Below are positions 52,979 through 64,000 of a stretch of DNA of 64,000 nucleotides, one piece after another. The translations under genes and the position numbers were made by a program. The notes under the pieces were generated by a model that saw only the letters and a program-made list of their open reading frames with translations, ran no database searches and was not told where the DNA came from. This DNA comes from Baylisascaris procyonis (taxonomy: Eukaryota; Nematoda; Chromadorea; Rhabditida; Ascarididae): contig JAZARR010000172.1 of the NCBI GenBank assembly GCA_037389465.1, positions 4,999,501 through 5,063,500 on the forward strand, in the 5' to 3' direction. Numbering within the stretch: position 1 is the stretch's first letter; the number at the start of each line of letters is the position of its first letter.

Positions 52979-55900
52979 TTTTGTGAATTACTATTCATCG
53001 CAATTACCGTTATATTTCATCGTTTTCTATCTCAGTTTGAGGCAATTTAATTGTTTATGAAAATTGGAAGCGATTGGATAATGCTGGTTTTTTTCTATTA
53101 TTTAAAAAAGAAAAGAAGGAAATTTGTTCATTAAATAATTATTGTGCATCATGAATAGCAAGGAAGAAATTTAATCAACCAGCTAGAGGGTATGTTATTT
53201 CTGAACGACTGCTTCTTACTCTAGCTGTGAAGATCGTCGTCTATAATTTAGCTAATACGGAAAATAAAGTTAAGAATAGCTAATTGAAAGTTTAAAAAAT
53301 AAGATCAATGAATTGGAGTTTTATGGCGTAATTTTACAAATCGATACAACTGTAGTCAATTTCAACCGAGTGTAATATTGCTTTGAGTTTTTTTTTTTCT
53401 TTTTTTGCTCAAATCGGGAACCGCTCTGTGAAATTTTTCAATTTATATTTGTCTATAAAATATTTGTGAATCGGTACGTTATGATTAATTTGTACTGTTC
53501 TCGAGCTTTCAACTGGCATACGTTTATAAGGTTTTCAATATGAATTTGCTATATTTTGCTGGGAGAGTATTTAGAATTTTAGAGGAGAGGTTCGATTTAT
53601 TTTATTGATATTCGCAGTGAATTTTATTGGAAACAGTTTTTATTATTGCTTCGAAATTGAGATGTGTCAGTTTTTATGAAATAGCTTTATTTGAATTTTT
53701 GAATTTTTTACTTTGCTTTGAATTTATTTTGTTTCACTTGAATTTAAATTTAAATTTAAATTTTCTTTACTTTGGATTGTTTTTTTGTTCAATTTAGTGA
53801 ACGGATAGTTGAGTTGCTGTCTGTAGAATGAAGGAAACAGTCGAAGAAAACAAAACAGAATATGACAGCTGCATGAACATATAAAAACCCATTGAATATA
53901 GTATGTTGGGGTAAAAAAAAACAAATAGTAGAAAGAACAGGTGAAGAGATATATTTATATTGACATATATGAATATGATGATCTATAACTTGGCAGATAC
54001 GATAATAAACTAGGTAGGGTTAATAAGTTTATGGGAGTAATAATAGTAAAATAGAACAGTAAATCATTGAAGAAATAAATAGAAGAGACATGCATATATC
54101 GGGTTAAAATGTAGTTCGGTCCACTCCAAAAAAATTGAAATTTTTCTTTACGCTATTTCACTTTAATTTTTTGCTAGAGATATGAGATTTTAGTTGATTA
54201 AAGTGGACTTCATTTTAATGATAATTTATTCAGCACAACTTTATAGTAGATCGATTTTGTGTTGATACCTCAGCATAGCGCTATATTACAACATACATTG
54301 GGCGGTCATTCATAAAGTTAGTATTTCAGGAGGGAAAAGAGAGAGAACAATGGAAAAAAGATTGATCGACAATTCGGGTACTCCTTTGGGGGGATTTTCC
54401 CATTATTTTTCCTCTCAGCATATTTCAGGCGATAATTTTATGAACGATTGTTTGGATGAGGCAATCGAATACAAATATTATGAAGAAAGGGCGGGGAACG
54501 GCGTTCTGCTTTAAAGTATTGCCGTCATACTGCCGGTGTGGTTTACGGCAAAGCATTTCGATTGTTTTTTTTAATATATAATTTTTAAATCTCTTTAATA
54601 CTGGTGCACTTACGGGGTTTTGTTCAAATTTATCATTCATGTTTATTTTTGCCAACATTTATCGTTATCAAAATTTTATGCGTTTTTTTTTTCTTCAAAT
54701 ATTTACGCTTCAATTTATTGTTTTGAATTTTTTTATATGCCTCATATTTATGAGCTCAAATTGTGGAATTAAATCGTTTATCACGTTGATAAGAATGTTT
54801 TAAAATAAGTGCAAAATAAACGAAAGAACTATTAGAAATTCAAATGATTTATTTGGTATATATAAGAATACACCTTTAGTATAAAATAATGGTTAGGAAA
54901 AGATGAGTTAAAAATGCTGTAGATGATTTAAAGAATGGGAATAAGATAACAAAACTGACATCGTTCAATTTGCAACAAAACCTACGAACTTTTTGGTACG
55001 GCACTTTGAATATGAGTATGAAAATAAGTTATTCGGGGGGGGGGGGAGGGGAGCTTGGGTAAATTTCGACTCCGGGGAGCAGGAAGTGTTGCATTTTTCG
55101 CATCAGTCAGCACCGCTGGTGAAATAAAGCTTTTACTGCTTAACAATGTGATCTTTCCGTTAAGCAGGTGCTACGAGCTTTTTAGTGTTACCTGGGAATT
55201 GATTACCTAGAGATTATAGATAGCTAGCCTATCGAAGGTAATATGGAGGTGATAAGCAACGAAAGAGCTCGAGTGTGGAGGGATGGTCATTATTTTCATT
55301 TATGTGTTACTTTGAAATGATGAAGATGTAATGTGTGTTCTCGAATGCAATATGTGCTTTTATGCTCCGTTAATTGTGTTGCTAAATTGTGTTCTATGTT
55401 GTTGATAAAAAATTTTTGATGAAAGTATATCTTTATCGTTGTTTAACGTTAATCTTCGTTATCAACATACTTCCGGTCATTGGTTCTTAGATCCGATATC
55501 GAGAGTCTTTATATTTTACTTCGAATCTCAGCAATTATTCAATAAATAGGTGAAGATTATTTCAAATAAAATGAGGAATTTATATAAATCATTAAATAAT
55601 TGTATTTTGTTATATTTAGAGAGAAGTGAAATATTTTTCTTTAATTTTAATACGTTATTGAAGATTTGAGACATTTGCAGAGAGCTGATTGGTTATTTTT
55701 GCAAACGAATTGCGCCTTGTTTACGTCAAGCTTGCCCACGGGTGATAGTGTTGCGTGCTATTGATCGACTGCCGAGTGTGGTCGGGCATCTCCCTTGTAC
55801 TTAGTGTTTATTGGCTCTGTCATGGCACTCGTATTGTTCGCCGATTTCGTTTCTAGTTGATTGCTGCGTGAGCTTTTATATTAATAGTTTTCAGCTTGAG

Positions 55901-57229
55901 GTCTTTTATTAGATGAGCTAGTTGAAAATTAGATTATGCTATCAAGAGGTAAGTGTTCATGGCGGAGATCATTGTAGATTACCGTTGGGATGTCTTTTAC
56001 ACGCTTAGCATTCTGGATATCGGTTGTTCAGTGTACAGTAGGATTTTGACTTGACTTTTCCAAGTAGATAGATTCGCTAGCGTGCATTCCCACTCGCATT
56101 TTTCCACCTGCAATTCGTTGCATGCATATGGAAGTTTCGTTGCTAGTTCTTGCCACTGGCCAGTATCAGGGATTCACATCAGTTCTTTCTGTAAGACCTG
56201 AGTTCCGGAAGCTGCAGTAGACTGTCTTATATAAGCAACTCCAGCGACTTGTGTTCGATTACGTTGCCATCTTCCAGAGAGAATATATGAGTTACAGCTT
56301 TAGCAAGGAAGGGGAAGCTAGGCACACTTGCTGCGAATGGCAACCAGGGCTGCACTCATACCCGTGCAAGGGTGCGTAGTGCTACACTAGCCGACACTTC
56401 GCGCTAGACATTCACGTAGTGAAAAAAAAACACCTACACTTATAATAGAAATATGCAGTTTTTTAATCAATCGCCTAAGAATGGAAAATCATGGCAACTT
56501 GCAAAGTTTCAAGTTAAATGGGGCAGCGCAAATATTTCTCGACGAAGCATTGAAGCGAACTGCGCTTGCACGCGCATAAGAGTACGCAGTACTGCCGTAA
56601 CTTGCATTTTGCACGGGGCATTTTCAACGGTAAGTAGCGGGTCGTGGAAACTCCCAAACTTCAAATAGGAAAATATAATTGTTTTTTTCTATAGGTCACA
56701 GAATGCAAAATCATGCTAACGTGCAATTATATCTCTTTTTGCCAACACAGTGGATCAATCAAAAATTGATAAAATAATGCACTATACGCAATAGTGGATT
56801 TTGCTAAGAAATTCTAGGTGAAACACAAACATAAGTGCATATCTGCACACATTTGCAAATGACACACGCGCGCATGGCGCTTGCATTTAGCGGCACAATT
56901 GCACTAAAGTAGAAGGCAGTGTCATCAACTGCAATCCAACGATTCACATAACAGATTCTGCTGAAGTAATATATCGAAAAATATTGCATATTCATATTTG
57001 AAAGTTGAGGTGTTTCGATGGTTCATTTCTGCATGATTATGAATGCATCGTGCAGAGTGTAGAATTAAGCTAGTACTAGCATACACTTCATTAAAGTTTA
57101 CCGCTTATTAGTGCTTGCAAATATTTTCAAGAAGTGATGCAAAACATTTTCAAAAAACCATTCATATGCGTCTAGGCGTCTAATTAAATATAATAGAAAT
57201 GTTAATGAAATGTTATAATTCAGCAACGA
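52979..57229. other. Long intergenic region after exportin-7
   Basis: 4.2 kb with no gene I can support. The sequence is AT-rich to about 55.6 kb, with an AATTTA run near 53,740 and a G-tract at 55,035-55,052. From about 55.68 to 56.65 kb it becomes visibly richer in G+C. That stretch includes a 71-codon ORF (56453-56668) with an internal strong donor (CG|GTAAGT at about 56630). It could be promoter sequence, a non-coding RNA or an unrecognised exon. Confidence 0.5.
53263..53268 (+). terminator. Candidate poly(A) signal of exportin-7
   Basis: AATAAA lies about 285 nt after the exportin-7 stop at 52978. It is a common motif in this sequence, so support is weak. Confidence 0.3.
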
Positions 57230-57232
57230 ATG
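57222..57232 (+). promoter_or_regulatory. Probable spliced-leader acceptor before the TPM-protein start
   Basis: TATAATTCAG ends at 57223 and the start ATG follows at 57230, 6 nt later. Three upstream ATGs (57199, 57205, 57213) are out of frame with the protein and would be removed if the message is trans-spliced here. Short leaders of this kind are typical of nematode SL trans-splicing. Inference from position and motif. Confidence 0.5.
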
Positions 57233-59711
57233 ATTGCATTCCATTTGTGGTCTCTATGGCCACTAATATTTTTATTGAATTATTCGCTATGTCAACGAAT
57301 AGAATGGGATGCGGGCAATTTCCCAAATCCAACGACGGGCGATTTCAAACGATGCAATATGAAGACGACGGCGAGTATTTGTGATCCGGATGCAGTACTT
57401 ACCGAACAACAACGCTATCGTCTCAATCATGAATTGCATCAACTCGAATCACGAACAAGACAGGTTAGCAAATTCTTTAATATTATCGCTTATTTACTCG
57501 TGTTTGTGGATAGAGTAAGCAAAATGAATGTGCTTTCACATCTTCTTTTGAGAATTGTGGATTGGTTTCTTTAGCTTATAGACTTCAAAATTATTTCTTT
57601 GCTTTAAGGTTCTCCTATCATTTTTTGTATAGAATTGAAGTTGATAAATTTACTGATAAATTCTTAGAAATAATAGCTATTTAATAAACATGGCTTCAAT
57701 ATTACAGTGGTTTCTATCTTTGGTTTTAAGTCAGTCTTTAAAGGATCAATTATATTTCAGGATCACGCCCCTGATTTCTGTCAGAAAAAGGGTATCACTG
57801 CAGCGATGGCAATTGCTAAACATGTAAGAGGAGGATCCGAACAAGTAAATGCATCGTTCTCGATTTTTTCATTGCCGTTGAAGTTCTCTCTTAATTTTGT
57901 TGTGGGTCACTTCTTGACTAGTCATATCATCGGTTTTATTTCTCTACGTTTTCAACGTTTCTCTATCTGAACCGAATTAGTAAAAGCCCACTCGACTTGA
58001 CAGCTATTTGAGTCTATAAAACAATTAAAAACATATATGCCGTGGTCATACCTTATTGTTATTGTGTACTTTTATATTTCTTTTGTGTTTGTAATTTATC
58101 TTTTGAGAGAAGCCGGAAGTTATTAAGAAAGAAAATCGATCGATAAGTTTTTTGTAATAAAGCGTTATGAGTGGTGACATCACATAGGGTATTAGTCACT
58201 AATAATTGATAACATTATAGGCGGTACGAGATATGGCAAATGATATGCTCAAAAAATGGTCTTTGGATGACCAATGCCAGAAATCGGTGATTATTGTGGT
58301 TGCAACCGAGGATAAACGCTTTTGGGTGGCACGTAGTCCACGAGTTCCTGTATATGCGGCCGAATTCAACCAAATATTCGCTGATCAGGTAAATGTGGAC
58401 AGTTTATTCCATATTTAAAAATGATTTAATGAGTTCATTTCAGCTGTACTTTTTTTTAACTCATGGATGACGAAACGTGATTTCGAATTTGTGTTTGCTA
58501 GTTGGAACAGATTAAATGCGAGTAAACAATAAGTTTTTCGTTATGAGTTTTATACGAATGGCCGACTCTATAGCAAGATATGATGTTAGGCGTTATCGCG
58601 TTGTTAATATTCCTATGCAAAGATAGTCGATCAAATCGATAGTTATATGAAGATCTCATGCTTATTTTGCCTATATTCTTTACTGCTTTACAATTAATCG
58701 TGATATAAAGTTTAGATTTCATGTGTAAATTATCTGCCTAATAAGTAGATAGGGCACTCGACGAATTAAAAAATATATTTCACTATAGGGCTTCAACGTC
58801 TTGGAACATTCACTTTTTTAATGTATTCCCATTAGTTATTTCTAATAAACGAAGCATTAAATCATGGATGGTTATTTGGGATATGTGGTTCTAATTCGTT
58901 GATGAAAATTGCAGCACGCAAAAATATTTCAGCTTCTATGAAATTATTTTTGAGTAGCTTTCTGGGAGTTATTGCATAGGCCATGATCACAAGACCACAC
59001 TTATCTCCTTGATTTTCTACTATTCTGCTTTTATAATAATTTTAGAAGCCGGCATTCGAGAGGGGAGACTATGCGCAAGCATTGGGCAATATTATGCAGC
59101 AGACTTGGGAGAAGGCGCTCTCGAAGCAAGGTCTTAGAGGTGGTGGTAGTGGCGGCAGCGGTGGTCGTGGTGGATATGACGGTGGCACGGGGGGACACGG
59201 TGGCAAGAGTGGTGGGGCGGGTGGTGGTGGAGTTGACCAGCCGGGCTTCAAAGCGCCTTCGATGCCCAGGATTCCGATATGGGTGTGGCTGGCAATTATC
59301 TGTGCTATCATCCCGCTTCTTTGTTGTTGTTGTCTCTGCTATTGCTGCTTTTGCCGGAAGAAAAGTGCAAGTTCAAGTGCACGGAGACAACTGCCATCTG
59401 ATATTGAAGGAGGCGGTGGGATGGGTGGTGGAAGTGGAGTCGGCCAAAGAGGGAGGGGTGGAGGTCTAAATAGCTTCCTTGGTGGGCTTGGTGGTGCAGG
59501 AATAGGTAGCCTTGCGGGGCGCTTGCTAAGCGGTGGGGGTGGTGGCAGACGGGGTATGCGTGCTGGTGAAGGAGATCCAGGATATCAAGGTGGCGGAACA
59601 TATCCGGCTGGATCATATCACCCTCCTGCAAAGGATGAAAATCCAGGGGGGCTATATCCTAATGTACCCGTAGTTGACGAAGGTGGTGGTGGTAGCTGGG
59701 GTGGAAAGTAA
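57230..59711 (+). CDS. TPM-domain single-pass membrane protein, MOLO-1-like, 4 exons, 383 aa
   Basis: Resembles the nematode MOLO-1 family; MOLO-1 in C. elegans is an auxiliary protein that enhances levamisole-sensitive acetylcholine receptors. Exons: 57230-57463, 57761-57844, 58221-58388, 59046-59711, all GT-AG, all phase 0. An N-terminal hydrophobic signal (residues about 1-20, LWPLIFLLNYSLC) is followed by NFPNPTTGDFKRC, then a TPM (TLP18.3/Psb32/MOLO-1) domain over residues about 50-190, with CDPDAVLTEQQRYRLNHEL, FCQKKGITAAMAIAKHVRGG and KSVIIVVATEDKRFWVARSP. A Gly-rich linker leads to one TM segment (about 238-258), a Cys cluster (about 255-265, possible palmitoylation) and a basic stop-transfer KK. 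The tail to the C-terminus is Gly-rich with a PxxP-containing end. MOLO-1 identity is by domain and architecture, so receptor modulation is only a family-based suggestion. Confidence 0.85.
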
Positions 59712-60412
59712 ACCTCGGTGTCAGATTGCCACAAACGTTATTTCTTCAACAATTCACTAAATGTCTGAAAGAAAAAGTTTCTAGCTGTAGAATCCTTTTC
59801 TGATCTGAACATACTAGAGCAGTGAATCTTCGCGTGGACATCACTTTATCGTGGATTTTTACTTAGCTGTCATTTAATTTGCAATTATGCGAATAGTAAT
59901 ACCATTTGCGGTAATAATAGTCTAGTGCGCCAAATTTTAAAATATAAGATTTCCTCAACAATACTCTCTTTAACTCTCGAATCTTTTGCTTTTATCGGTT
60001 ATTGAATTATGTTCAAACTGAAGGATGAACATTTAAAAAAATCCTTGCTTAAAGAAAACGTTTATTGTTTAAAGCTTTGCATTTTGGACACATTGCTTTA
60101 TTTCGAGCAATTGAGAGCTCTCAATAATTGTTTAGGCTTCGCTCATGAGAGCTACTATAATTAGTGTTCATTGTGAACTGAGTGCCATTAAAGTGCGACC
60201 CACTATGAATGATCTATAAAATCGCACTTAGCTCGACCTCATCAAGTTTTTTTTCAAAAATTCTGTTTTTTTTATTAATATTAAAATATCTTTTCAATTG
60301 GTTTCATAGATATTGATGTGTAAACAAGCATTTACTTTACATTTATTAGCACCAAAATGTTGAGTATCGAATATTTCATTTATGATAAGATTAATATGGC
60401 TTGATTTCTATA

Positions 60413-60418
60413 AATAAA
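60413..60418 (+). terminator. Candidate poly(A) signal of the TPM-domain gene
   Basis: AATAAA occurs in TATAAATAAACA about 700 nt after the stop at 59711. A shorter 3' UTR using a variant hexamer is equally possible. Confidence 0.25.
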
Positions 60419-60733
60419 CATCTCGTTTAATTCACTACCTCTCATTATTGTTCAATCTCATTAATTAAGGGAGAAACTAATGAAAAATTGGGAATTTTCT
60501 GAACTTTAGAGGATTTATTGTATAAATACATAATCGAATGTTATTTGAATCTATTATTCGAATGCCATCTTTTTTCCACTTTTCTTTTCTTTTTTTACTT
60601 AGAATAACTAATTATGTATTATCATATTCCACGAAAACTAGTTATAGTTGCTCTATTTGAGAGAAAAGTGAATCGCGTTCTTGCGTTAACGGCTGCTTCG
60701 CTTTACGTTTTAAGTTCATTCTTCTTAATATCA

Positions 60734-60820
<87 letters not shown>
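60734..60820. repeat. Compound (TA)n(GA)n microsatellite
   Basis: A TA run to about 60788 passes directly into about 16 GA units, ending at about 60820. It lies in the intergenic region after the TPM-domain gene. Confidence 0.98.
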
Positions 60821-60823
<3 letters not shown>

Positions 60824-61750
60824 GAGTAGCAAGACACGCCATATACTGATAGGTTTTAATGCATCTTGCTTCACTCATATTGAATCTCTTCTAATCTTAT
60901 TTCGCTAAGTGCTTATAATTTCACCTCATATTTCATTAATTATTTACTGTTAACACCGAGGGATTTTTTATGCAATATGAGGAGGAGGTAAGGGAGCAGG
61001 GAATACTTGGTTTGATCTTTCATGCAGTCGCTTCCATCGTCTCATATGGTCGTTGTCTCCTTCAGAAATTTTGACTTTGTGCTTGAATTTGCATGAAGTT
61101 TACAATTTCAAAGTTGAATTATGCCTGTGCTGACATAATGCTGATGGACTTTTGTTTGAAAAACGCATCAACAATAATTTTATTACTTGAATAACGATGG
61201 TGGAATATGAAGTCGACTCTTGAGTTCATTAACGATGTCTAACTTGTGTGAGATTTATACTTATCGAATAAAAAGCACATCTGTTTTATGCGCTCATTTG
61301 TTTCGTTCTTTGTTGCTTTCTTTGCTTTTTGAGGAGTATATATTCCTCCGCTGTATATACTAATTACTAGTGTGTATTATCATTGACTAAATACTTTTTA
61401 AAAAAGTAGCTCTTCTTGTATAGTAAGGTGGAGTGTATGCTTTTATGCGTTCATTGTTTTCATTATTGGCTACTTTGTTACATAGTAAATCATTGTAACA
61501 AAAATATCAGCTGTAAACGTTGCTTTTTTTTTGTTTCCAGCTTCATCTATCGCTAATGGCTCGTCAATTAAGGCGTATATTCTGACATTCGGAGGACCTA
61601 TAGCGGGTAGGATGGATCCATTGTTCGGCACCTACAACGTTAGAGAGTAATGGATCCTTACCATTCGACAAGTCCAACATCATTCACGAGGGAAGGGATC
61701 TTTTCCTTGTGTTGATCACGTGTTGTTAGCAGTTAGCGAAGAGTTCTTGA

Positions 61751-63940
61751 ATCATTTGATAGAGTTCTTGAATCTGTATTGAAGGAACTAAGCAGTAGCT
61801 ATGTGGGCCTAACCATTGCGGAGAAAAAGGTTCCGGAATATTAATCACAGTACATTTGTATGAAAATATAACATTCGTGCACCTGTAGTTTCTTTCTTTT
61901 CCTATAAAACAGCGAACAAGGCACATATCCGTGATCAGCTCATCGAGTTCTATCATTTCATACCTAACTCATCGGAACTGGAGACAAAAAGTATTTTTTG
62001 AAATTTTCCCTGTGTTACCCCCTTACGATCGAAAAAATGCAATTTTTGGGAACTTTTTTCTCGGCTCCTATTTGTCCCAGGGATGCAATCCATACACCGT
62101 TGGAGAAGTCCCGGTGAGCTGATGACAATCAAAAGACCGTATATTATAACATGAAGCAGCAACCGAGAATGAGAACCCCCGAAATCGCAAAAATCGAGAT
62201 TTTAGGAATTCTGGCCGGTCGATTCGGTTTTCAAGTTTTCTCTCGAAATATAGTAAGCTATATATCATTTGATAGAGTTCTTGAATCTGTATTGAAGGAA
62301 CTAAGCAGTAGCTATGTGGGCCTAACCATTGCGGAGAAAAAGGTTCCGGAATATTAATCACAGTACATTTGTATGAAAATATAACATTCGTGCACCTGTA
62401 GTTTCTTTCTTTTCCTATAAAACAGCGAACAAGGCACATATCCGTGATCAGCTCATCGAGTTCTATCATTTCATACCTAACTCATCGGAACTGGAGACAA
62501 AAAGTATTTTTTGAAATTTTCCCTGTGTTACCCCCTTACGATCGAAAAAATGCAATTTTTGGGAACTTTTTTCTCGGCTCCTATTTGTCCCAGGGATGCA
62601 ATCCATACACCGTTGGAGAAGTCCCGGTGAGCTGATGACAATCAAAAGACCGTATATTATAACATGAAGCAGCAACCGAGAATGAGAACCCCCGAAATCG
62701 CAAAAATCGAGATTTTAGGAATTCTGGCCGGTCGATTCGGTTTTCAAGTTTTCTCTCGAAATATAGTAAGCTATATATCATTTGATAGAGTTCTTGAATC
62801 TGTATTGAAGGAACTAAGCGGTAGCTATGTGGGCCTGACCATTGCGGAGAAAAAGGTTCCGGAATATTAATCACAGTACATTTGTATGAAAATATAACAT
62901 TCGTGCACCTGTAGTTTCTTTCTTTTCCCATAAAACAGCGAACAAGGCACATATCCGTGATCAGCTCATCGAGTTCTATCATTTCATACCTAACTCATCG
63001 GAATTGGAGACAAAAAGTATTTTTTGAAATTTTCCCTGTTACCCCCTTACGATCGAAAAAATGCAATTTTTGGGAACTTTTTTCTCGGCTCCTATTTGTC
63101 CCAGGGATGCAATCCATACACCGTTGGAGAAGTCCCGGTGAGCTGATGACAATCAAAAGACCGTATATTATAACATGAAGCAGCAACCGAGAATGAGAAC
63201 CCCCGAAATCGCAAAAATCGAGATTTTAGGAATTCTGGCCGGTCGATTCGGTTTTCAAGTTTTCTCTCGAAATATAGTAAGCTATATATCATTTGATAGA
63301 GTTCTTGAATCTGTATTGAAGGAACTAAGCGGTAGCTATGTGGGCCTGACCATTGCGGAGAAAAAGGTTCCGGAATATTAATTACAGTACATTTGCATGA
63401 AAATACAACGTTCGTGCACCTATAGTTTCTTTCTTTTCCTATAAAACAGCGAACAAGGCACATATCCGTGATCAGCTCATCGAGTTCTATCATCTCATGC
63501 CTAAATCATCGGAATTGGAGACAAAAAGTATTTTTTGAAATTTTCCCTGTGTTACCCCCTTACGATCGAAAAAATGCAATTTTTGGGAACTTTTTTCTCG
63601 GCTCCTATTTGTCCCAGGGACGCAGTCCATACACCGTTGGAGAAGTCTCGGTGAGCTGATGACGAATCAACAGACCGTATATTACAACATGAAGCAACGG
63701 CCGAGAACCAGGACCCCCGAAATTGCAAAAATCGAGATTTTAGGAATTCTGGCCAGTCGATTCGGTTTTCAAGTTTTCTCTCAAAATATAGTAATTTATA
63801 TATCGTTTGATAGAGCTTCGAAAGCTGTGTCGAACAAACTAAACCGCTGCTCCGTAGACCTAACCGTTGCGGAGAAAATAATTCTGAAATCTCCAATACA
63901 GTACATTTCTGTTGAAATTTCACATATTTTAATCTTTTAA
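61751..63940 (+). repeat. Tandem array B: about 4 units of the same repeat family, ~512-bp period
   Basis: The anchor recurs at 61930, 62443, 62956 and 63467 (periods 513, 513, 511), in the same orientation as array A. Units differ from array A at fixed sites, for example ATCACAG for ATTACAG, GGAGACA for GGGGACA, CGGCTCCT for CGGCCCCT, and a one-base deletion in GATGACAATC. The last unit, from about 63600, is diverged and ends TTTCACATATTTTAATC-TTTTAA at about 63940, close to the end of array A. The left end begins mid-unit after a short duplication of GAGTTCTTGAATC (61741 and 61762). Confidence 0.95.
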
Positions 63941-64000
63941 TTGAACAAATCTTCAAGAAATGAATCTAAAAAATGGACATCATTAAAGAAGAAAGTAGAA

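Larger units (their letters stand above)
59712..61750. other. Intergenic region between the TPM-domain gene and array B
   Basis: It holds the probable 3' UTR, a 16-bp palindrome ATTGAGAGCTCTCAAT at 60110-60125, and the compound (TA)n(GA)n microsatellite. The stretch 61,540-61,735, next to array B, is less AT-rich than its surroundings and includes two ATGGATCC sites (61612 and 61650). No protein is supported. Confidence 0.5.

Noticed and set aside
59071..59631. Long ORFs in other frames and on the opposite strand over the last TPM exon
   Set aside because: They are shadows of the Gly-rich coding frame (GGN repeats leave the other frames open as Val/Arg- and Pro-rich ORFs).

Overview
The window is eukaryotic genomic DNA, almost certainly from a nematode. 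The genes are split into many short exons with AT-rich introns and [T/C]AG acceptors. The gene families fit: a patched-related (PTR) transporter, a TPM/MOLO-1-type membrane protein and apparent spliced-leader acceptors close to start codons. I cannot name the species. No prokaryotic features, viral genes or CRISPR arrays were seen.

Layout: (1) about 278-13,069, + strand: 3' part of a gamma-tubulin complex component (GCP family, closest in character to GCP5/GCP4-6), entering from the left edge. (2) 14,993-19,854, - strand: cytosolic tryptophanyl-tRNA synthetase, 8 exons, 427 aa. (3) 21,472-34,956, - strand: PTR-family protein with a sterol-sensing domain, at least 15 exons, about 823 aa. (4) 37,742-52,978, + strand: exportin-7, 24 exons, 1,092 aa, including one GC-AG intron. 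(5) 57,230-59,711, + strand: secreted/single-pass TPM-domain protein resembling MOLO-1, 4 exons, 383 aa, with a glycine-rich tail. The genes are functionally unrelated (microtubule nucleation, translation, membrane transport, nuclear export, receptor modulation) and show no operon-like spacing. I rebuilt exon joins by hand from reading phase, splice sites and family resemblance.

The most unusual structure is a 510-520 bp tandem repeat family present as two arrays about 50 kb apart in the same orientation. Array A (9,216-12,710) lies wholly inside the last intron of the GCP gene. Array B (61,751-63,940) lies at the right edge. Units are nearly identical within an array but carry array-specific differences. 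Both arrays finish in a diverged terminal unit with a shared AT-rich 3' end, which suggests a mobile element whose inner part was amplified and homogenised after insertion. Two hairpins follow array A directly.

Other structures are a 30-bp palindrome after the GCP gene, a perfect 20-bp-stem hairpin just before exportin-7, repeated G-tracts, long (TA)n microsatellites and a duplicated intronic segment in the PTR gene. The intergenic regions 13.1-15.0, 19.9-21.5, 35.0-37.7, 53.0-57.2 and 59.7-61.7 kb hold no gene I can support.
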